Below the pieces are notes generated by a model. That model had not been told where the DNA came from, ran no database searches, and worked only from the letters and a program-made list of their open reading frames with translations. From Paenibacillus brevis (lineage in GTDB: Bacteria; Bacillota; Bacilli; Paenibacillales; Paenibacillaceae), in contig NZ_JAHLQJ010000015.1 in the NCBI RefSeq assembly GCF_018919145.1, positions 84,447-148,446 of the forward strand: a DNA stretch of 64,000 bases. The letters run 5' to 3'. Of this stretch, positions 9,205 to 18,060 are shown piece by piece (within the stretch, counting starts at the first letter, position 1; the number at the start of each line of letters is the position of its first letter). A program made the translations under genes and the position numbers.

Positions 9205-9962
9205 TGTCAATGAATCCGATTTTGGAAGTAGAGGCATTGACTCTGTCATCCAGAGCTAACCCTAAGCTGGTGCATAATGTAAGCTTCTCGATAGGAAAGG
9301 GAGAGACGCTTGGACTGGTCGGTGAATCCGGTTCAGGCAAATCGCTGACCCTTCGGGCTATTCTCGGCTTGCTGCCGCAAGGGATTGAACAGACGGGCGG
9401 CCAAATCAAGAGCTCTCTAAGCAGTGCAATGGTATTTCAGGATCCTCGGGGTTCATTAGATCCGTTATGTCCAGTGGTTAAGCAGCTTGCTGAGGTAATC
9501 TCCTACCGCCAAGGGCTGAGCCGCAAAGCCTCGCACCAGGCTGCGCTGGAGCTGCTGGAGGTCTTGGGCTTGCCGCTTTCGCTGCGGCAGAAGGACCGCT
9601 ATCCAAGCCAGCTGTCCGGCGGACAGTGCCAGCGGGTCGTTATCGCGCTTGCCCTGGCTTGCAAGCCGGGTATCCTGCTCTGCGACGAGCCGACCACGGC
9701 GTTGGATGTGACCGTTCAGGAGCAGATTATTGAGACGATCTCCGCTTTACAGCAGGAGCTTGGTTTCGCGATGGTCTTTGTCACCCACAATCTGGCGGTT
9801 GCCTCAGCGATGTGCTCGCGCCTTTGTGTGATGAGACAGGGACAGATTGTGGAGCAGGGTGATACGCTGAGTCTCCTTCAAGCCCCTCAGGATGCTTATA
9901 CGCAAATGCTGATTAATTCGGTGCTTCCGGTACCGGTACTGGAGGGGGGAGAACAGAGATGA
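9204..9962 (+). CDS. Peptide-type ABC transporter ATPase 1, DppD/NikD-like
   Basis: Walker A (GESGSGKS), the signature LSGGQCQRV, Walker B ([12 protein letters not shown]) and an H-loop (VTHNL) are all present, so it should be an active ATPase. It has 252 residues and stops soon after the H-loop region, so it lacks the roughly 70-residue C-terminal extension of OppD/DppD and is closer in size to NikD. The start ATG overlaps the previous stop (TAATG) behind GGAGGAGGAG. It works as a heterodimer with the next gene. Confidence 0.9.
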   Translation: MSMNPILEVEALTLSSRANPKLVHNVSFSIGKGETLGLVGESGSGKSLTLRAILGLLPQGIEQTGGQIKSSLSSAMVFQDPRGSLDPLCPVVKQLAEVISYRQGLSRKASHQAALELLEVLGLPLSLRQKDRYPSQLSGGQCQRVVIALALACKPGILLCDEPTTALDVTVQEQIIETISALQQELGFAMVFVTHNLAVASAMCSRLCVMRQGQIVEQGDTLSLLQAPQDAYTQMLINSVLPVPVLEGGEQR

Positions 9963-10735
9963 GCCATGGATTGCACATTAAGGATCTGACCGTACGCTAT
10001 GACGGGGTTACGGCTCTTGATCGGATCCAATTAAATATTGAAGAGCATACCACCCTTGGGCTCGTTGGTGAATCCGGCTCCGGCAAGTCAACTTTAGCCC
10101 GCGTTGTCGCAGGGTTGATCGTCCCGGACGAAGGCATCATCTCGCTCGGGGACGAGCCGCTCACGAGGAAGAGAAGCCGGGCTCAACGCAAAAAAATCCA
10201 GATGATCTTTCAGAATCCCGATGCCTCACTCAATCCCAGATTGTCAATCCGGCAGCTATTGAGCGAAGCGCTGCTGTTTCACGGCATCGTTCGCCGCAGC
10301 GAGCTGGAGCAGCGTTGTCTGGAATTGCTGGCTCGTGTTCAGATCGATGGATCGGCATTGGACCGTTATCCGCACGAATTCTCCGGTGGCCAGCGGCAGC
10401 GGATTGCAATTGCCCGGGCACTTAGTGTGGAGCCTGAGCTGCTGATTGCTGATGAACCGACAAGCGCACTCGATGTCTCCGTACAGCTGAGTGTGCTTGA
10501 ACTATTTTCTTCATTAAAGCAGGAATTGAATTTGACGATGCTGTTTATCTCCCATGATATGGGGGTTATCCATGCCATCAGTGATACCGTGGCCGTTATG
10601 CGCCATGGACAGCTGGTGGAGATCAACTCGAAGGATCGCTTCTTTGCCCGCCCGGATACAGCGTATGGCTATCAATTGCTGTCCGCTGTTCCCAAGATGC
10701 CGGCAGGAACATATAGCAGGAGGGATACACCATGA
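9959..10735 (+). CDS. Peptide-type ABC transporter ATPase 2, DppF/NikE-like
   Basis: This is the second ATPase, with Walker A (GESGSGKST), signature SGGQRQRIAIARAL, Walker B (LLIADEPTSALD) and H-loop (ISHDM). Like its partner it is short (258 residues) and lacks the long C-terminal oligopeptide-importer extension. It begins in an ATGA overlap with ATPase 1 and ends in a 4-bp overlap with the aminotransferase-like gene, so importer and enzymes are made together. Confidence 0.9.
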   Translation: MSHGLHIKDLTVRYDGVTALDRIQLNIEEHTTLGLVGESGSGKSTLARVVAGLIVPDEGIISLGDEPLTRKRSRAQRKKIQMIFQNPDASLNPRLSIRQLLSEALLFHGIVRRSELEQRCLELLARVQIDGSALDRYPHEFSGGQRQRIAIARALSVEPELLIADEPTSALDVSVQLSVLELFSSLKQELNLTMLFISHDMGVIHAISDTVAVMRHGQLVEINSKDRFFARPDTAYGYQLLSAVPKMPAGTYSRRDTP

Positions 10736-11796
10736 GTCAACTGAACGCAAGCCATATTCCGTTGTCGCTCGAAGAGTTCGACCGGATTACACAATTGTTC
10801 GCGAGCGTGCTCTCAACCGCTCATGCCCCGGTTGTGATCCCGGGTGAGGCAATTCTGGGCATTGAAGCCATGGCAGCAGGCATTGCAGCTCCCGGGCGCA
10901 AGATTCTGAATATCGTGACCGGACCTTATGGGAGCCTGTTTGGAAGCTGGCTGGAGCGCGGGGGCGCGACGGTCGTGGAGGTCAAGGTATCCTTCGACAA
11001 GGTGGTGACGGTCCGCGAGGTTCACGAGGCCATTAAACGCCACAGCCCGTGTGCGATCTCTTTCGTGCAGGCCGAGGTTGTCACGGGAGGCTCGAATCCG
11101 GCGAAAGAAATCCTCGAAATAGCCGGAGAGTATCAGCTGGTGACGATTATGGATTCTGTCTCTGCCGTAGGTGGAGAACAACTGCTTACGGATGAATGGG
11201 GCGTGGACCTGGTAGCTATCGGTGCACAAAAAGCGTTAGCGGGTCCGAACGGGATCAGCGCAGTCGGTATTTCGCCGCGCGGCTGGCAGTTCATCGAGAC
11301 GAATCCTCATGCGCCCCGCAATTCAATCTTGTCACTGTTAGACTTGAAGGCGAGTGCAGACCGATCAGCTCCGCGGCGTGTTCCGCCTAATCTTCCTTCT
11401 CTGGAGGGGAGGGCGCTAATTACTGCGCTGTCCCGTATCGAAGAAGAGGGACTGGAGCAGGTCATCCGCCGTCATGAACTGGCTGCAGCCTCGCTCCATG
11501 CCGGAGCGGCTCAACTGGGGCTTACACCGTGGCAGCAAGACAGCCAATTCTATTCCACGCTGACCTCAACGATACGCATTGCGGATGAACCGCGTTTGCG
11601 TATAGATCAACCGATCGGAATTGTCGCTCCGGGGGACGGAGAGCTGTTCGGACAGCTGCTGCGAGTGAACCATTTTGGACTGAATGCGAGTAAAGAGGGT
11701 GTCAGTACAGCACTGATTACCCTGGCCGAGCTGCTCGAGCATTCTCCGGAAGCTGCCTTGTCCGCAGCCGCCGAGATATGGGAGGGACAGGCATGA
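10732..11796 (+). CDS. PLP-dependent class V aminotransferase-like protein
   Basis: The fold type I core resembles the alanine-glyoxylate/serine-glyoxylate/PucG group: FVQAEVVTGGSNP, the PLP-phosphate/Asp segment TIMDSVSAVGGEQL and the Schiff-base Lys167 in GAQKALAGPNG. The protein is 354 residues, 30-40 shorter than that group. The missing part is the N-terminal substrate-binding arm (the usual PGPT...HR stretch), so the amino donor or acceptor may differ. It overlaps the ATPase gene by 4 bp and the amidohydrolase gene by 4 bp. A role in metabolising the imported compound is likely, but the reaction cannot be named from sequence. Confidence 0.8.
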   Translation: MSQLNASHIPLSLEEFDRITQLFASVLSTAHAPVVIPGEAILGIEAMAAGIAAPGRKILNIVTGPYGSLFGSWLERGGATVVEVKVSFDKVVTVREVHEAIKRHSPCAISFVQAEVVTGGSNPAKEILEIAGEYQLVTIMDSVSAVGGEQLLTDEWGVDLVAIGAQKALAGPNGISAVGISPRGWQFIETNPHAPRNSILSLLDLKASADRSAPRRVPPNLPSLEGRALITALSRIEEEGLEQVIRRHELAAASLHAGAAQLGLTPWQQDSQFYSTLTSTIRIADEPRLRIDQPIGIVAPGDGELFGQLLRVNHFGLNASKEGVSTALITLAELLEHSPEAALSAAAEIWEGQA

Positions 11797-12995
11797 TTGT
11801 ACAGGCACCGGAGAAAAAAGACTTTCAAGGAATCCATATAGTCGGCATTCTGGACAAGCGGTTCGATATTTCGATTCGTGATGGGAAATTTCAGGCTGTG
11901 AAGGAAGTGACTGACCGGCCTGTGAAGGAAGCAGGCGAGGGGGACGGGGCTGTCACCCTGAGTGAAGCATCCGAATGGAATGAAGCAGAGACTGGCGAGG
12001 GGCTGTGGATGAGTCCGGGTCTTATCGATCTGCATACGCATTTGGCTTGGACGGATTTCGACCATGCCGATCAATTAAAGCGGGAGCCGCAAGAGATTGA
12101 GGCGATGCAGGCCCAGGCGTTCGAGGCTACGCTGCGAGCGGGCATTACAACGGCAAGAGATGCCGGTGGCCTGGCACAGCCTACGGCTGATCATATTTTG
12201 CGGCATTACGGGCTTCCGCTAAGAGTCATCACCAGCAATGGAATGTTCGGGGCGTCAGATGCCCGCGGTATAGAGCATTTGAAGGTACGGATGAACGAAG
12301 TATTTGCATCAGGAGCAGGCTGGATTAAAATTATGGCTACCGGCGGTCTAGGTGCTCCAACGGAGAAGGTGCTTGAACCGAATTTTTCCGAGCAGGAGTT
12401 CGCCTTTATCGTAAAATACGCCCATGACCATGGAAAAAAAGTGCTCGTACACAGCTGGGGAGGCGTAACGATCGACTGGTCGATTCAGGCAGGAGTAGCC
12501 TCTGTTGAGCATGGGATGTTTCTGACGGCGGATCAGGCAGGAAGAATGGCGGCTGCTGGCGTGGCTTATGTTCCAACAGCATCGATTTACCGAATCGCCG
12601 CTGATCCTAAGGGTGTGTTGGCTCTTCCTCCGCTGATCAGTGACCGTGCGGCCCGTGCGGCTGAAGCACATCCCCGTGCAGTGGAATATGCCAGGCGGGA
12701 AGGCGTGCTGATCGGCTTCGGCACGGATTATGCCACGCCTGCATTGCACGGCAGCAACTTGATGGAGCTCGATACCTTGCGCGAATATGGCCTTTCCTGG
12801 GAGGAGGCGTGGCAGTCCGCGACCTCTAACGCAGCTCGCATTCTGGATGCGGAGCGACAGCTGGGAGCCGTTGCGGAAGGCCTGCTGGCAGATGCCGTTG
12901 TGTTCCGGCAGGATCCATTTCAGGCAGAATCCACGCGGCACATCCAGGACAATATTGCCATGGTGATTACAGCCCGTGAGGGGTCTTTGGTGTAA
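11793..12995 (+). CDS. Metal-dependent amidohydrolase, prolidase/imidazolonepropionase-like
   Basis: An amidohydrolase-superfamily barrel with a full metal site: His81 and His83 (DLHTHLAW), probable carboxylated Lys179 (WIKIMATGG), then VLVHSWGG, VEHGMF and GFGTDYATP supplying the two His and the Asp. This arrangement is that of the subgroup with Xaa-Pro dipeptidases and related N-acyl-amino-acid or cyclic-amide hydrolases. I start at the ATG in the ATGA overlap, behind GGGAGGGA; an earlier in-frame ATG (11778) lies upstream of that site. As the last gene of the importer operon it probably opens or cleaves the imported amide in the cytoplasm. Confidence 0.85.
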   Translation: MIVQAPEKKDFQGIHIVGILDKRFDISIRDGKFQAVKEVTDRPVKEAGEGDGAVTLSEASEWNEAETGEGLWMSPGLIDLHTHLAWTDFDHADQLKREPQEIEAMQAQAFEATLRAGITTARDAGGLAQPTADHILRHYGLPLRVITSNGMFGASDARGIEHLKVRMNEVFASGAGWIKIMATGGLGAPTEKVLEPNFSEQEFAFIVKYAHDHGKKVLVHSWGGVTIDWSIQAGVASVEHGMFLTADQAGRMAAAGVAYVPTASIYRIAADPKGVLALPPLISDRAARAAEAHPRAVEYARREGVLIGFGTDYATPALHGSNLMELDTLREYGLSWEEAWQSATSNAARILDAERQLGAVAEGLLADAVVFRQDPFQAESTRHIQDNIAMVITAREGSLV

Positions 12996-13079
12996 ACAGG
13001 CTCCTAAACAGAATCTGCGTGTATGTAGAAAGCTATGTGTACTATGTGAAAGGGGCTGTCCGATAAGTCCCCGAAACAA

Positions 13080-13123
13080 AAAGTTGGGCGAGAAAAGGCA
13101 CTGGCCCTTTTCTGCCCAACTTT
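13080..13123 (+). terminator. Terminator of the importer/amidohydrolase operon
   Basis: Arms AAAGTTGGGC and GCCCAACTTT enclose a second stem (AGAAAAGG with CCTTTTCT) and run into TTTTG. It lies 85 bp after the amidohydrolase stop. Confidence 0.75.
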
Positions 13124-13150
13124 TGTTCGTTCTCTCTTGCAGCACTTATT

Positions 13151-13408
13151 TCGTCGCACTAGCGCCTCCCGTCAGCAATTTTTAATGCTTTTTTGCATTA
13201 AAATTGTGACTTGAACGCCCGCCCGAACAATTATAGTGCCTTTCGGCACTATAATTCGCCGCATGAGCCTCCACACTAGCAATTATAATGCCTTTTTGCA
13301 CTAAAATCGTCGTATGAGCACCCCCGCCAGCAATTATAATGCTTTTTAGCATTAAATTCGTCGCATGAGTCCCCACACCAGCAATTCTTAATGCCTTTTC
13401 CACCTAAG
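13151..13408. repeat. Tandem array of five degenerate 51-53 bp units
   Basis: Units begin near 13151, 13204, 13255, 13307 and 13357. Each has a TCGTCGCATGAG-like start, a C-rich part, then AGCAATTATAATGC and a small hairpin such as AATGC-ttttt-GCATT. Units differ at many positions, so this is an old array and not a CRISPR. Related arrays lie at 41890-42025 in the same direction and 49804-50036 in the opposite direction. Confidence 0.85.
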
Positions 13409-13490
13409 CCCAATCGAACGGCATAACTCCGAAGAAGAGGGAGCCCCAAGCAGTCATCATAGCTGACTTTCGGAACACCCTCTTCGTATT

Positions 13491-13523
13491 AAAAGGCCAA
13501 CCAGAATCTCTGGTTGGCCTTTT
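13491..13523. terminator. Bidirectional terminator downstream of the secreted hydrolase
   Basis: A perfect 15-bp stem (AAAAGGCCAACCAGA with TCTGGTTGGCCTTTT) and a 3-base loop, A-rich on one side and T-rich on the other. It ends the minus-strand unit 4 bp after the hydrolase stop. Confidence 0.9.
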
Positions 13524-13526
13524 TGC

Positions 13527-15143
13527 TTACGGCTTCACACGGTTGATCCAGCTGGCGATATCTTCAATGATCGACTCTTTAACATTTGACGGTGTTACAT
13601 ATTCGGAGCCGATCGAGAGACCATCATATTCGGACAGCAGGTGGTTGACCTTTGGATACAGCTTGTATTCCGCATCGGAACGGTTCTTAAGCGCCTGCTT
13701 CCAGAGGTCAAATTGTCCGGCAGGCACCTGCCAGTCATTTTCGCCCTGAAGGATCAGCAACGGTCCTGATTGCTTGGCAGCAAGCTCCGAAGCTGTATAA
13801 TTCTTTTGCTCAAACCACCAAAAGGCGGGCTGTATCGGGAAATTGTCAGGCATATTCTCTGTCGTATACTGAGGGTCATTCACGATATCGGCGATGGCAA
13901 TGAACTGGGCCGCTTGCTGCTCGTACGGGGTGGAATCGATGCCGATCTGCTTCACGCGGGCTACAAGCTCTTTTTGCTGCAGAGCCAGAATATCGGCAAA
14001 TTTGCCGGCAGGTCCGGCAAGAATGATTGCTCCTGCGATGCTCTTGCCTGCATCCTCTTGAATCATCAACGGTACAGCGTAGCCGCCCTGACTATGGCCG
14101 GCCACGTAGATGCGTGATGAGTCGATATTATCCATACCTTTCAACAGCTCGACAGCAGCTAGTGCGTCATCGACGGTTTCGCGCTTCAACGTGAAGGTTG
14201 GATCCAACGATACCTTCAAGGAATGCTCGTATGTTACTTTGTCATAACGGAGCACAGCAATACCTTGGGCTGCAAGCCCGACGGCCAGATCACGGAACAC
14301 TTTGGCGCCGCCGATCGTTGAATCGCGATCCTGCGGTCCCGAGCCGTGAACAAGCACGACAGCAGGAAAGGGGGCTGTTCCGGTATCTATACCGGCTGGC
14401 AGGGTTAACGTTCCTGGCAAGGCCAAAGCTCCGCCCCCCACCGTGATCTCTTGCTCTGTATAAGCTCCAGCCCGTTCATAAGCAGGCTTCTGATAATCCT
14501 GCGGAAGTGATGTATTGATATAGTAATCATCAACCTTTCCAGCCTCATTCAGTCTCAGGATGATCTGGAAGCCAGCTGCCTCCGTGACAAAAGTATAAGA
14601 TACGCTTCTATGCACACTATTTACGGTTTCAGTCTTCGTCGCTTGTCCCTTGACCTTGCCGAAGAGCTGCTCGTAATTGGACCATAGTCCATTCAGCAAT
14701 GCCGGTTGAAGGACAGGCGCAATGGATTCTGCAGTCAATGAGGCGGCAGCAGAACCATTCCCGGCTTGCAGCGCCTCAATAAAGGCATCGGCAGGATCAG
14801 ACTCAACGGCTAGGCCAGCCAGCGCCTGATTCAGAATTTCGCTATCGATGACAACACTTCCATCCTTCACTTGTACCGGTGTGCGAAGAGCGATTTCCTT
14901 TCCGTTAAGCAACACGGTATGTTTATGACCAAGGCGAACGATCAGGGTCTGATTGTTCTTGGTGACGGTGACGCTCTGCTCGGCTTGGCTCCAATCAACC
15001 TTGGCACCCAGGGATTGGGCTGTGCTGCGCAGCGGAACCAGAACAGATGGATCGGAGTCCCCTGCAAGGGCTGCCGTCGCCGGCAGGGATATGGATACGG
15101 CCAGGGATAAGGCGGTTACAGCTTTCAGATTTTTCTTTAACAT
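13527..15143 (-). CDS. Secreted alpha/beta hydrolase with copper-amine-oxidase-N stalk domain
   Basis: A signal peptide is predicted to be cut after Ala27 (PATAALA). Residues 30-110 are a copper-amine-oxidase-N domain (VPLRSTAQSLGAKVDW, TVLLNGKEIALRTPV), a non-catalytic stalk common in Paenibacillus exoproteins. Residues 115-215 resemble DUF3887, and residues 235-538 are an alpha/beta hydrolase with Ser351 (AGHSQGGYA), Asp470 (GENDWQVP) and His501 (KVNHLLSEYD). An ester or acyl substrate outside the cell is likely but unspecified. It is downstream of the GntR/DUF1648 pair on the same strand with a 47-bp gap and no terminator, so it may share their promoter. Confidence 0.85.
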   Translation of the reverse strand: MLKKNLKAVTALSLAVSISLPATAALAGDSDPSVLVPLRSTAQSLGAKVDWSQAEQSVTVTKNNQTLIVRLGHKHTVLLNGKEIALRTPVQVKDGSVVIDSEILNQALAGLAVESDPADAFIEALQAGNGSAAASLTAESIAPVLQPALLNGLWSNYEQLFGKVKGQATKTETVNSVHRSVSYTFVTEAAGFQIILRLNEAGKVDDYYINTSLPQDYQKPAYERAGAYTEQEITVGGGALALPGTLTLPAGIDTGTAPFPAVVLVHGSGPQDRDSTIGGAKVFRDLAVGLAAQGIAVLRYDKVTYEHSLKVSLDPTFTLKRETVDDALAAVELLKGMDNIDSSRIYVAGHSQGGYAVPLMIQEDAGKSIAGAIILAGPAGKFADILALQQKELVARVKQIGIDSTPYEQQAAQFIAIADIVNDPQYTTENMPDNFPIQPAFWWFEQKNYTASELAAKQSGPLLILQGENDWQVPAGQFDLWKQALKNRSDAEYKLYPKVNHLLSEYDGLSIGSEYVTPSNVKESIIEDIASWINRVKP

Positions 15144-15190
15144 CGTAAATCCTCCCTCTAGAAATGATTATTATTTCATACCATGAATAA

Positions 15191-16297
15191 CTATTTGGAA
15201 ATCAAAATCGATACAATCACGATGATCAAAATGACACCTACAACGGTCCAGGCCGCCGGATGCGCATGGTTGATCGTCCAGCCGATGCCGCTCCTTTTTT
15301 CAACGAAAACAGAAGGGTCGGAAGGGTTGTAATAAAACATTCCCAGCTTCCACAAATGATCATCATCTACCGGCTGCACGTTTGAGCCCTTGGCCGGACG
15401 TTTGATCCTGCTGCCGCCTTGACCCGTCAGGAAAGATAATATGATAGCGAACAGGACGACAAAGAGCGGAATAGCAAGGGTCACGGATATCATCACGCTT
15501 GTATGAACCGGTTGGATCATGTTCAATTGCAGGAAGGAGAACAGTCCGATTGTCATAAAGGAGGACAACAAACTAAAGACGGACCACCGATGACGAAAAA
15601 TCGAGCTTTGCCGAATGGAGCGTTCTGGATCTCCGGCATAAGTCTGTTGTTTGCTGTGCTGAATACTCCAGTTGATGAAGAGGAACAGCAGCAGCATCAT
15701 AATCTGGGCGGCATTAAGAGAAAGGACAGTAGCATATGATTTGGCGGCGCTTTCGACAATATTTCCCTGGAAATCATACTTAAGTGCGATTTGTCCCGGA
15801 AGCCGGTCATAATTCGCCAGCATATACAGAACACTTCCCGCAATCAGTGCTACGTGCAGCCAAAACCAGTGATTAGATACAGCCAGTTTGTTCTGACGGT
15901 ATTTTGTATCTACGGCCAAAATGGATTTTGCCTCCGCGGTCCCGGGAAGTGCTCGCTTCAGCTGTTTCATTTTAAAATGGAAATAGAGGAACAGCCCCGA
16001 AGATAAGGCAATCAAAAGAAAGATAAATAGAGGCAGCCAGATGCTTTCCTCTAATCGGTCCTGATGACCAGAACGTAACAGAGCAAAGGCGCATAAGAGA
16101 TACAACAGCCCATATAGAAGCAAGCTAATTAGAGCATAATTTTTCCGCATACGGCGTACAGGTTCACTGCGGTAAATCTCTTCACTGATCGAGATGCCAA
16201 AGCTGACGGTCTCCCGGGTCAAATAGGGCATAAAGGCGAGCGATGAGATGAGTGGGATAAAGATGAGCGTTAACACAACGATGGATAGAGTTGACAT
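15191..16297 (-). CDS. DUF1648/DUF5808-type integral membrane protein
   Basis: A 368-residue membrane protein with about seven hydrophobic segments. The central part (LPGQIALKYDFQGNIVESAAKSYATV) is the DUF1648 motif also present in SdpI-type immunity proteins. The tail (LWKLGMFYYNPSDPSVFVEKR) matches DUF5808, followed by a last membrane helix. Its function is unknown; relatives are usually next to small GntR regulators, as here. The ATG overlaps the regulator's TAA by one base and follows AAAGGAGGAATC, so the two are translationally coupled. A role in envelope stress or immunity is only a guess from the family. Confidence 0.8.
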   Translation of the reverse strand: MSTLSIVVLTLIFIPLISSLAFMPYLTRETVSFGISISEEIYRSEPVRRMRKNYALISLLLYGLLYLLCAFALLRSGHQDRLEESIWLPLFIFLLIALSSGLFLYFHFKMKQLKRALPGTAEAKSILAVDTKYRQNKLAVSNHWFWLHVALIAGSVLYMLANYDRLPGQIALKYDFQGNIVESAAKSYATVLSLNAAQIMMLLLFLFINWSIQHSKQQTYAGDPERSIRQSSIFRHRWSVFSLLSSFMTIGLFSFLQLNMIQPVHTSVMISVTLAIPLFVVLFAIILSFLTGQGGSRIKRPAKGSNVQPVDDDHLWKLGMFYYNPSDPSVFVEKRSGIGWTINHAHPAAWTVVGVILIIVIVSILISK

Positions 16298-16695
16298 TAT
16301 GATTCCTCCTTTGTCGGCAGGGCAATTTCTGTATAGATCTGCTCCATGATCTCTGTCAGCTCCTGCCGGCTCATTCCTCTGAGGATCGCTTCAGCAATAA
16401 TGGGCCTGAGTTCAGCGGCCTGCTTCTCCAGAAACTCGCTTGTTGCAGAAGGCATTCCCTCCGGATTAACGACGACTCCCCGTTGCCGGTGGACCAGAAT
16501 ATATCCTTCTTGCTTCAAACGCGTGTAAACCTTATTGACGGTATGGAGGTTGATACCTACATCTGAAGCGAGCTGGCGGACAGAGGGCAGCAGTTCTCCT
16601 GGTTGCAGCTTGCCTCCGGCAATACCTTCGACAATCTGGTGTTCAAGCTGTGTGTAAATGGGAACCTCTGATTGCATATCTAAATGGATGATCAA
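16297..16695 (-). CDS. GntR-family regulator, YtrA type
   Basis: The protein has an N-terminal winged helix (SEVPIYTQLEHQIVEGIAGGKLQPGELLPSVRQLA) followed by only about 60 residues, the short-tailed YtrA layout that lacks a full ligand domain. These regulators normally repress an adjacent membrane or transporter gene. I place the start at the TTG pair (16695 or 16698) after AAGGAGGTGG; the in-frame ATG at 16749 lies upstream of the operator and promoter and cannot be used from this promoter. It is cotranscribed with the DUF1648 gene. Confidence 0.88.
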   Translation of the reverse strand: MIIHLDMQSEVPIYTQLEHQIVEGIAGGKLQPGELLPSVRQLASDVGINLHTVNKVYTRLKQEGYILVHRQRGVVVNPEGMPSATSEFLEKQAAELRPIIAEAILRGMSRQELTEIMEQIYTEIALPTKEES

Positions 16696-16716
16696 CAATC
16701 GCCACCTCCTTGTTAT

Positions 16717-16743
16717 AACTGTTATACTTATAATATAACAGTT
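16717..16743. promoter_or_regulatory. Operator of the GntR/YtrA regulator
   Basis: A perfect 10-bp inverted repeat, AACTGTTATA and TATAACAGTT, with a 7-bp spacer. It covers the -10 region of the minus-strand promoter (-35 TTTACA at 16760-16755, -10 near 16737-16732) and sits about 20 bp before the start. This is the layout expected for YtrA-type autorepression. Confidence 0.8.
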
Positions 16744-17010
16744 AATCAATGTGATTGTAAAGAGAGTTCTGCATAAAAAACAGTCAAGGGAGCCGGAGGC
16801 AAGCTATTCGAACCGTTCTTCTTGGAGGGGAGCCACGGTTACCGCCCGGGACGAAGTGCACAGCAGGGCATTGGGAAAGTCATTACAAGGCGAAACATCG
16901 ATGGGGCCAAGTATCCGGTAAGTCTCATTAATGGTATATTTAAGCGTATAAGTAGTTTTAACCTTACAAGTGCAGCTTGGACACTTTGCCTCAAAGGAGA
17001 GGAGCCGATC

Positions 17011-17895
17011 ATGAAATTGGCCGGATTGGGGGGAGCTATCCCCAGGGAGAAAGTATTGCTGGACAAGAGGTATCCTCTTTATATTGCAGAAACAGTGGGT
17101 GTGAATACCCACTACCAGAAGCTGCATTGGCATGACGTGCTGGAGATTAACTATATTTCTTCCGGTCGCGGTTACTACATCATTAATGGGAAGTCCTTTG
17201 AATTCGAGGAGGGTGATATTCTCCTGATCAATTCCAATGATCTGCATTGTGCCTACGAGATGCACGATCTGGTCATTCAGGTCATTGAGTTTGATATGGC
17301 CTGGTTCGCCGGAAGCCTTCGGTACGATCCGGAGATTTTGACTCCGTTTAAAGAGATGGGTATTCATTTCACAAATCTGCTGGATCGAAATTCACCCTAC
17401 ATCGGTGAACTGCGAACTTTGCTGCAAACCATGCTGAAGGAACATGAGCAGGAGCAACGTTCCTATATTTCAATGGTTCATGCCTTGCTGCTGCAATTCT
17501 TGTCCTGTGTAAATCGCTATTTTCGTTCAGATGTGGCGAATCAAAGCCATTCGGAGATCAGTTCTATACAGTTGGAGAAGGTGAGGCAGATCATTCATGC
17601 CATGGAGGAGAAGCTGGCTCATCCCTGGACTCTGGAAGAGCTGGCCGCTTCCGCCTATCTTAGTCCCTCCCGATTTAGCGATATTTTTCGCCGGGCCGTG
17701 GGAAGGCCTCCCCTGGAATACCTCATTCAGCTTCGTCTGGAGCATGCGCTTCGGCTGCTGGAAACTACCCCGCACAAAATTAGCGACATTGCGATGGAAT
17801 GTGGCTTTCGTAGTTTATCCAACTTTAATCACTTATTCCGCAGGCATTACGATATGTCTCCCAAGCATGCTCGAACCCATAAAATTTCTAAATAA
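17011..17895 (+). CDS. AraC-family transcriptional regulator
   Basis: This 294-residue protein has an N-terminal cupin-like sugar-sensing domain (HWHDVLEINYISSGRGYY, FEEGDILLINSND) and two C-terminal helix-turn-helix motifs (LEELAASAYLSPSRFSDIFRR; ISDIAMECGFRSLSNFNHLFRR). The start at 17011 is chosen because AAAGGAGAGGAG precedes it; the frame stays open upstream without a good site. It stands 226 bp before the oligosaccharide importer operon in the same direction and likely activates it when a glucan fragment is present. Confidence 0.88.
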   Translation: MKLAGLGGAIPREKVLLDKRYPLYIAETVGVNTHYQKLHWHDVLEINYISSGRGYYIINGKSFEFEEGDILLINSNDLHCAYEMHDLVIQVIEFDMAWFAGSLRYDPEILTPFKEMGIHFTNLLDRNSPYIGELRTLLQTMLKEHEQEQRSYISMVHALLLQFLSCVNRYFRSDVANQSHSEISSIQLEKVRQIIHAMEEKLAHPWTLEELAASAYLSPSRFSDIFRRAVGRPPLEYLIQLRLEHALRLLETTPHKISDIAMECGFRSLSNFNHLFRRHYDMSPKHARTHKISK

Positions 17896-17910
17896 TGAAA
17901 AACGCTTTCA
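17896..17910. promoter_or_regulatory. Possible CcpA (cre-like) site
   Basis: TGAAAAACGCTTTCA lies directly after the AraC stop and 210 bp or more before the importer. It resembles the cre consensus TGAAARCGYTTTCA but has one extra A, so the match is imperfect. Carbon-catabolite control of a glucan locus would be expected. Confidence 0.35.
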
Positions 17911-18060
17911 ATTCCCATGAAAATAACATAAACATAACATTATAAGTTTCATATATGCGAATTTAACATTGATTCTCAAACTTTCAGTAAAATATCGTTG
18001 CTTTTCAGATATTTAACGGGAGAATATAGGCGGATTAGCTTATAAAATAGTCTCAAATGG

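Larger units (their letters stand above)
13052..13482. mobile_element. Decayed IS-like segment bounded by imperfect inverted ends
   Basis: The left end GGGGCTGTCCGATAAGT (13052-13068) and the right end, ACTTTCGGAACACCCTC (13466-13482), are imperfect inverted repeats of the GGGTGTCCCAAAAGT type found at IS1182-family tips. No transposase remains inside. The interior is a hairpin terminator and the array of about 51-bp units. A similarly built segment of 454 bp lies at 41704-42157. Target duplications are not recognisable. Confidence 0.5.

Noticed and set aside
13008..13051. A solo end of the palindromic element after the amidohydrolase gene
   Set aside because: AATCTGCGTGT and TATGTGAAA recall one end of copy 4, but the match is too short and gapped.
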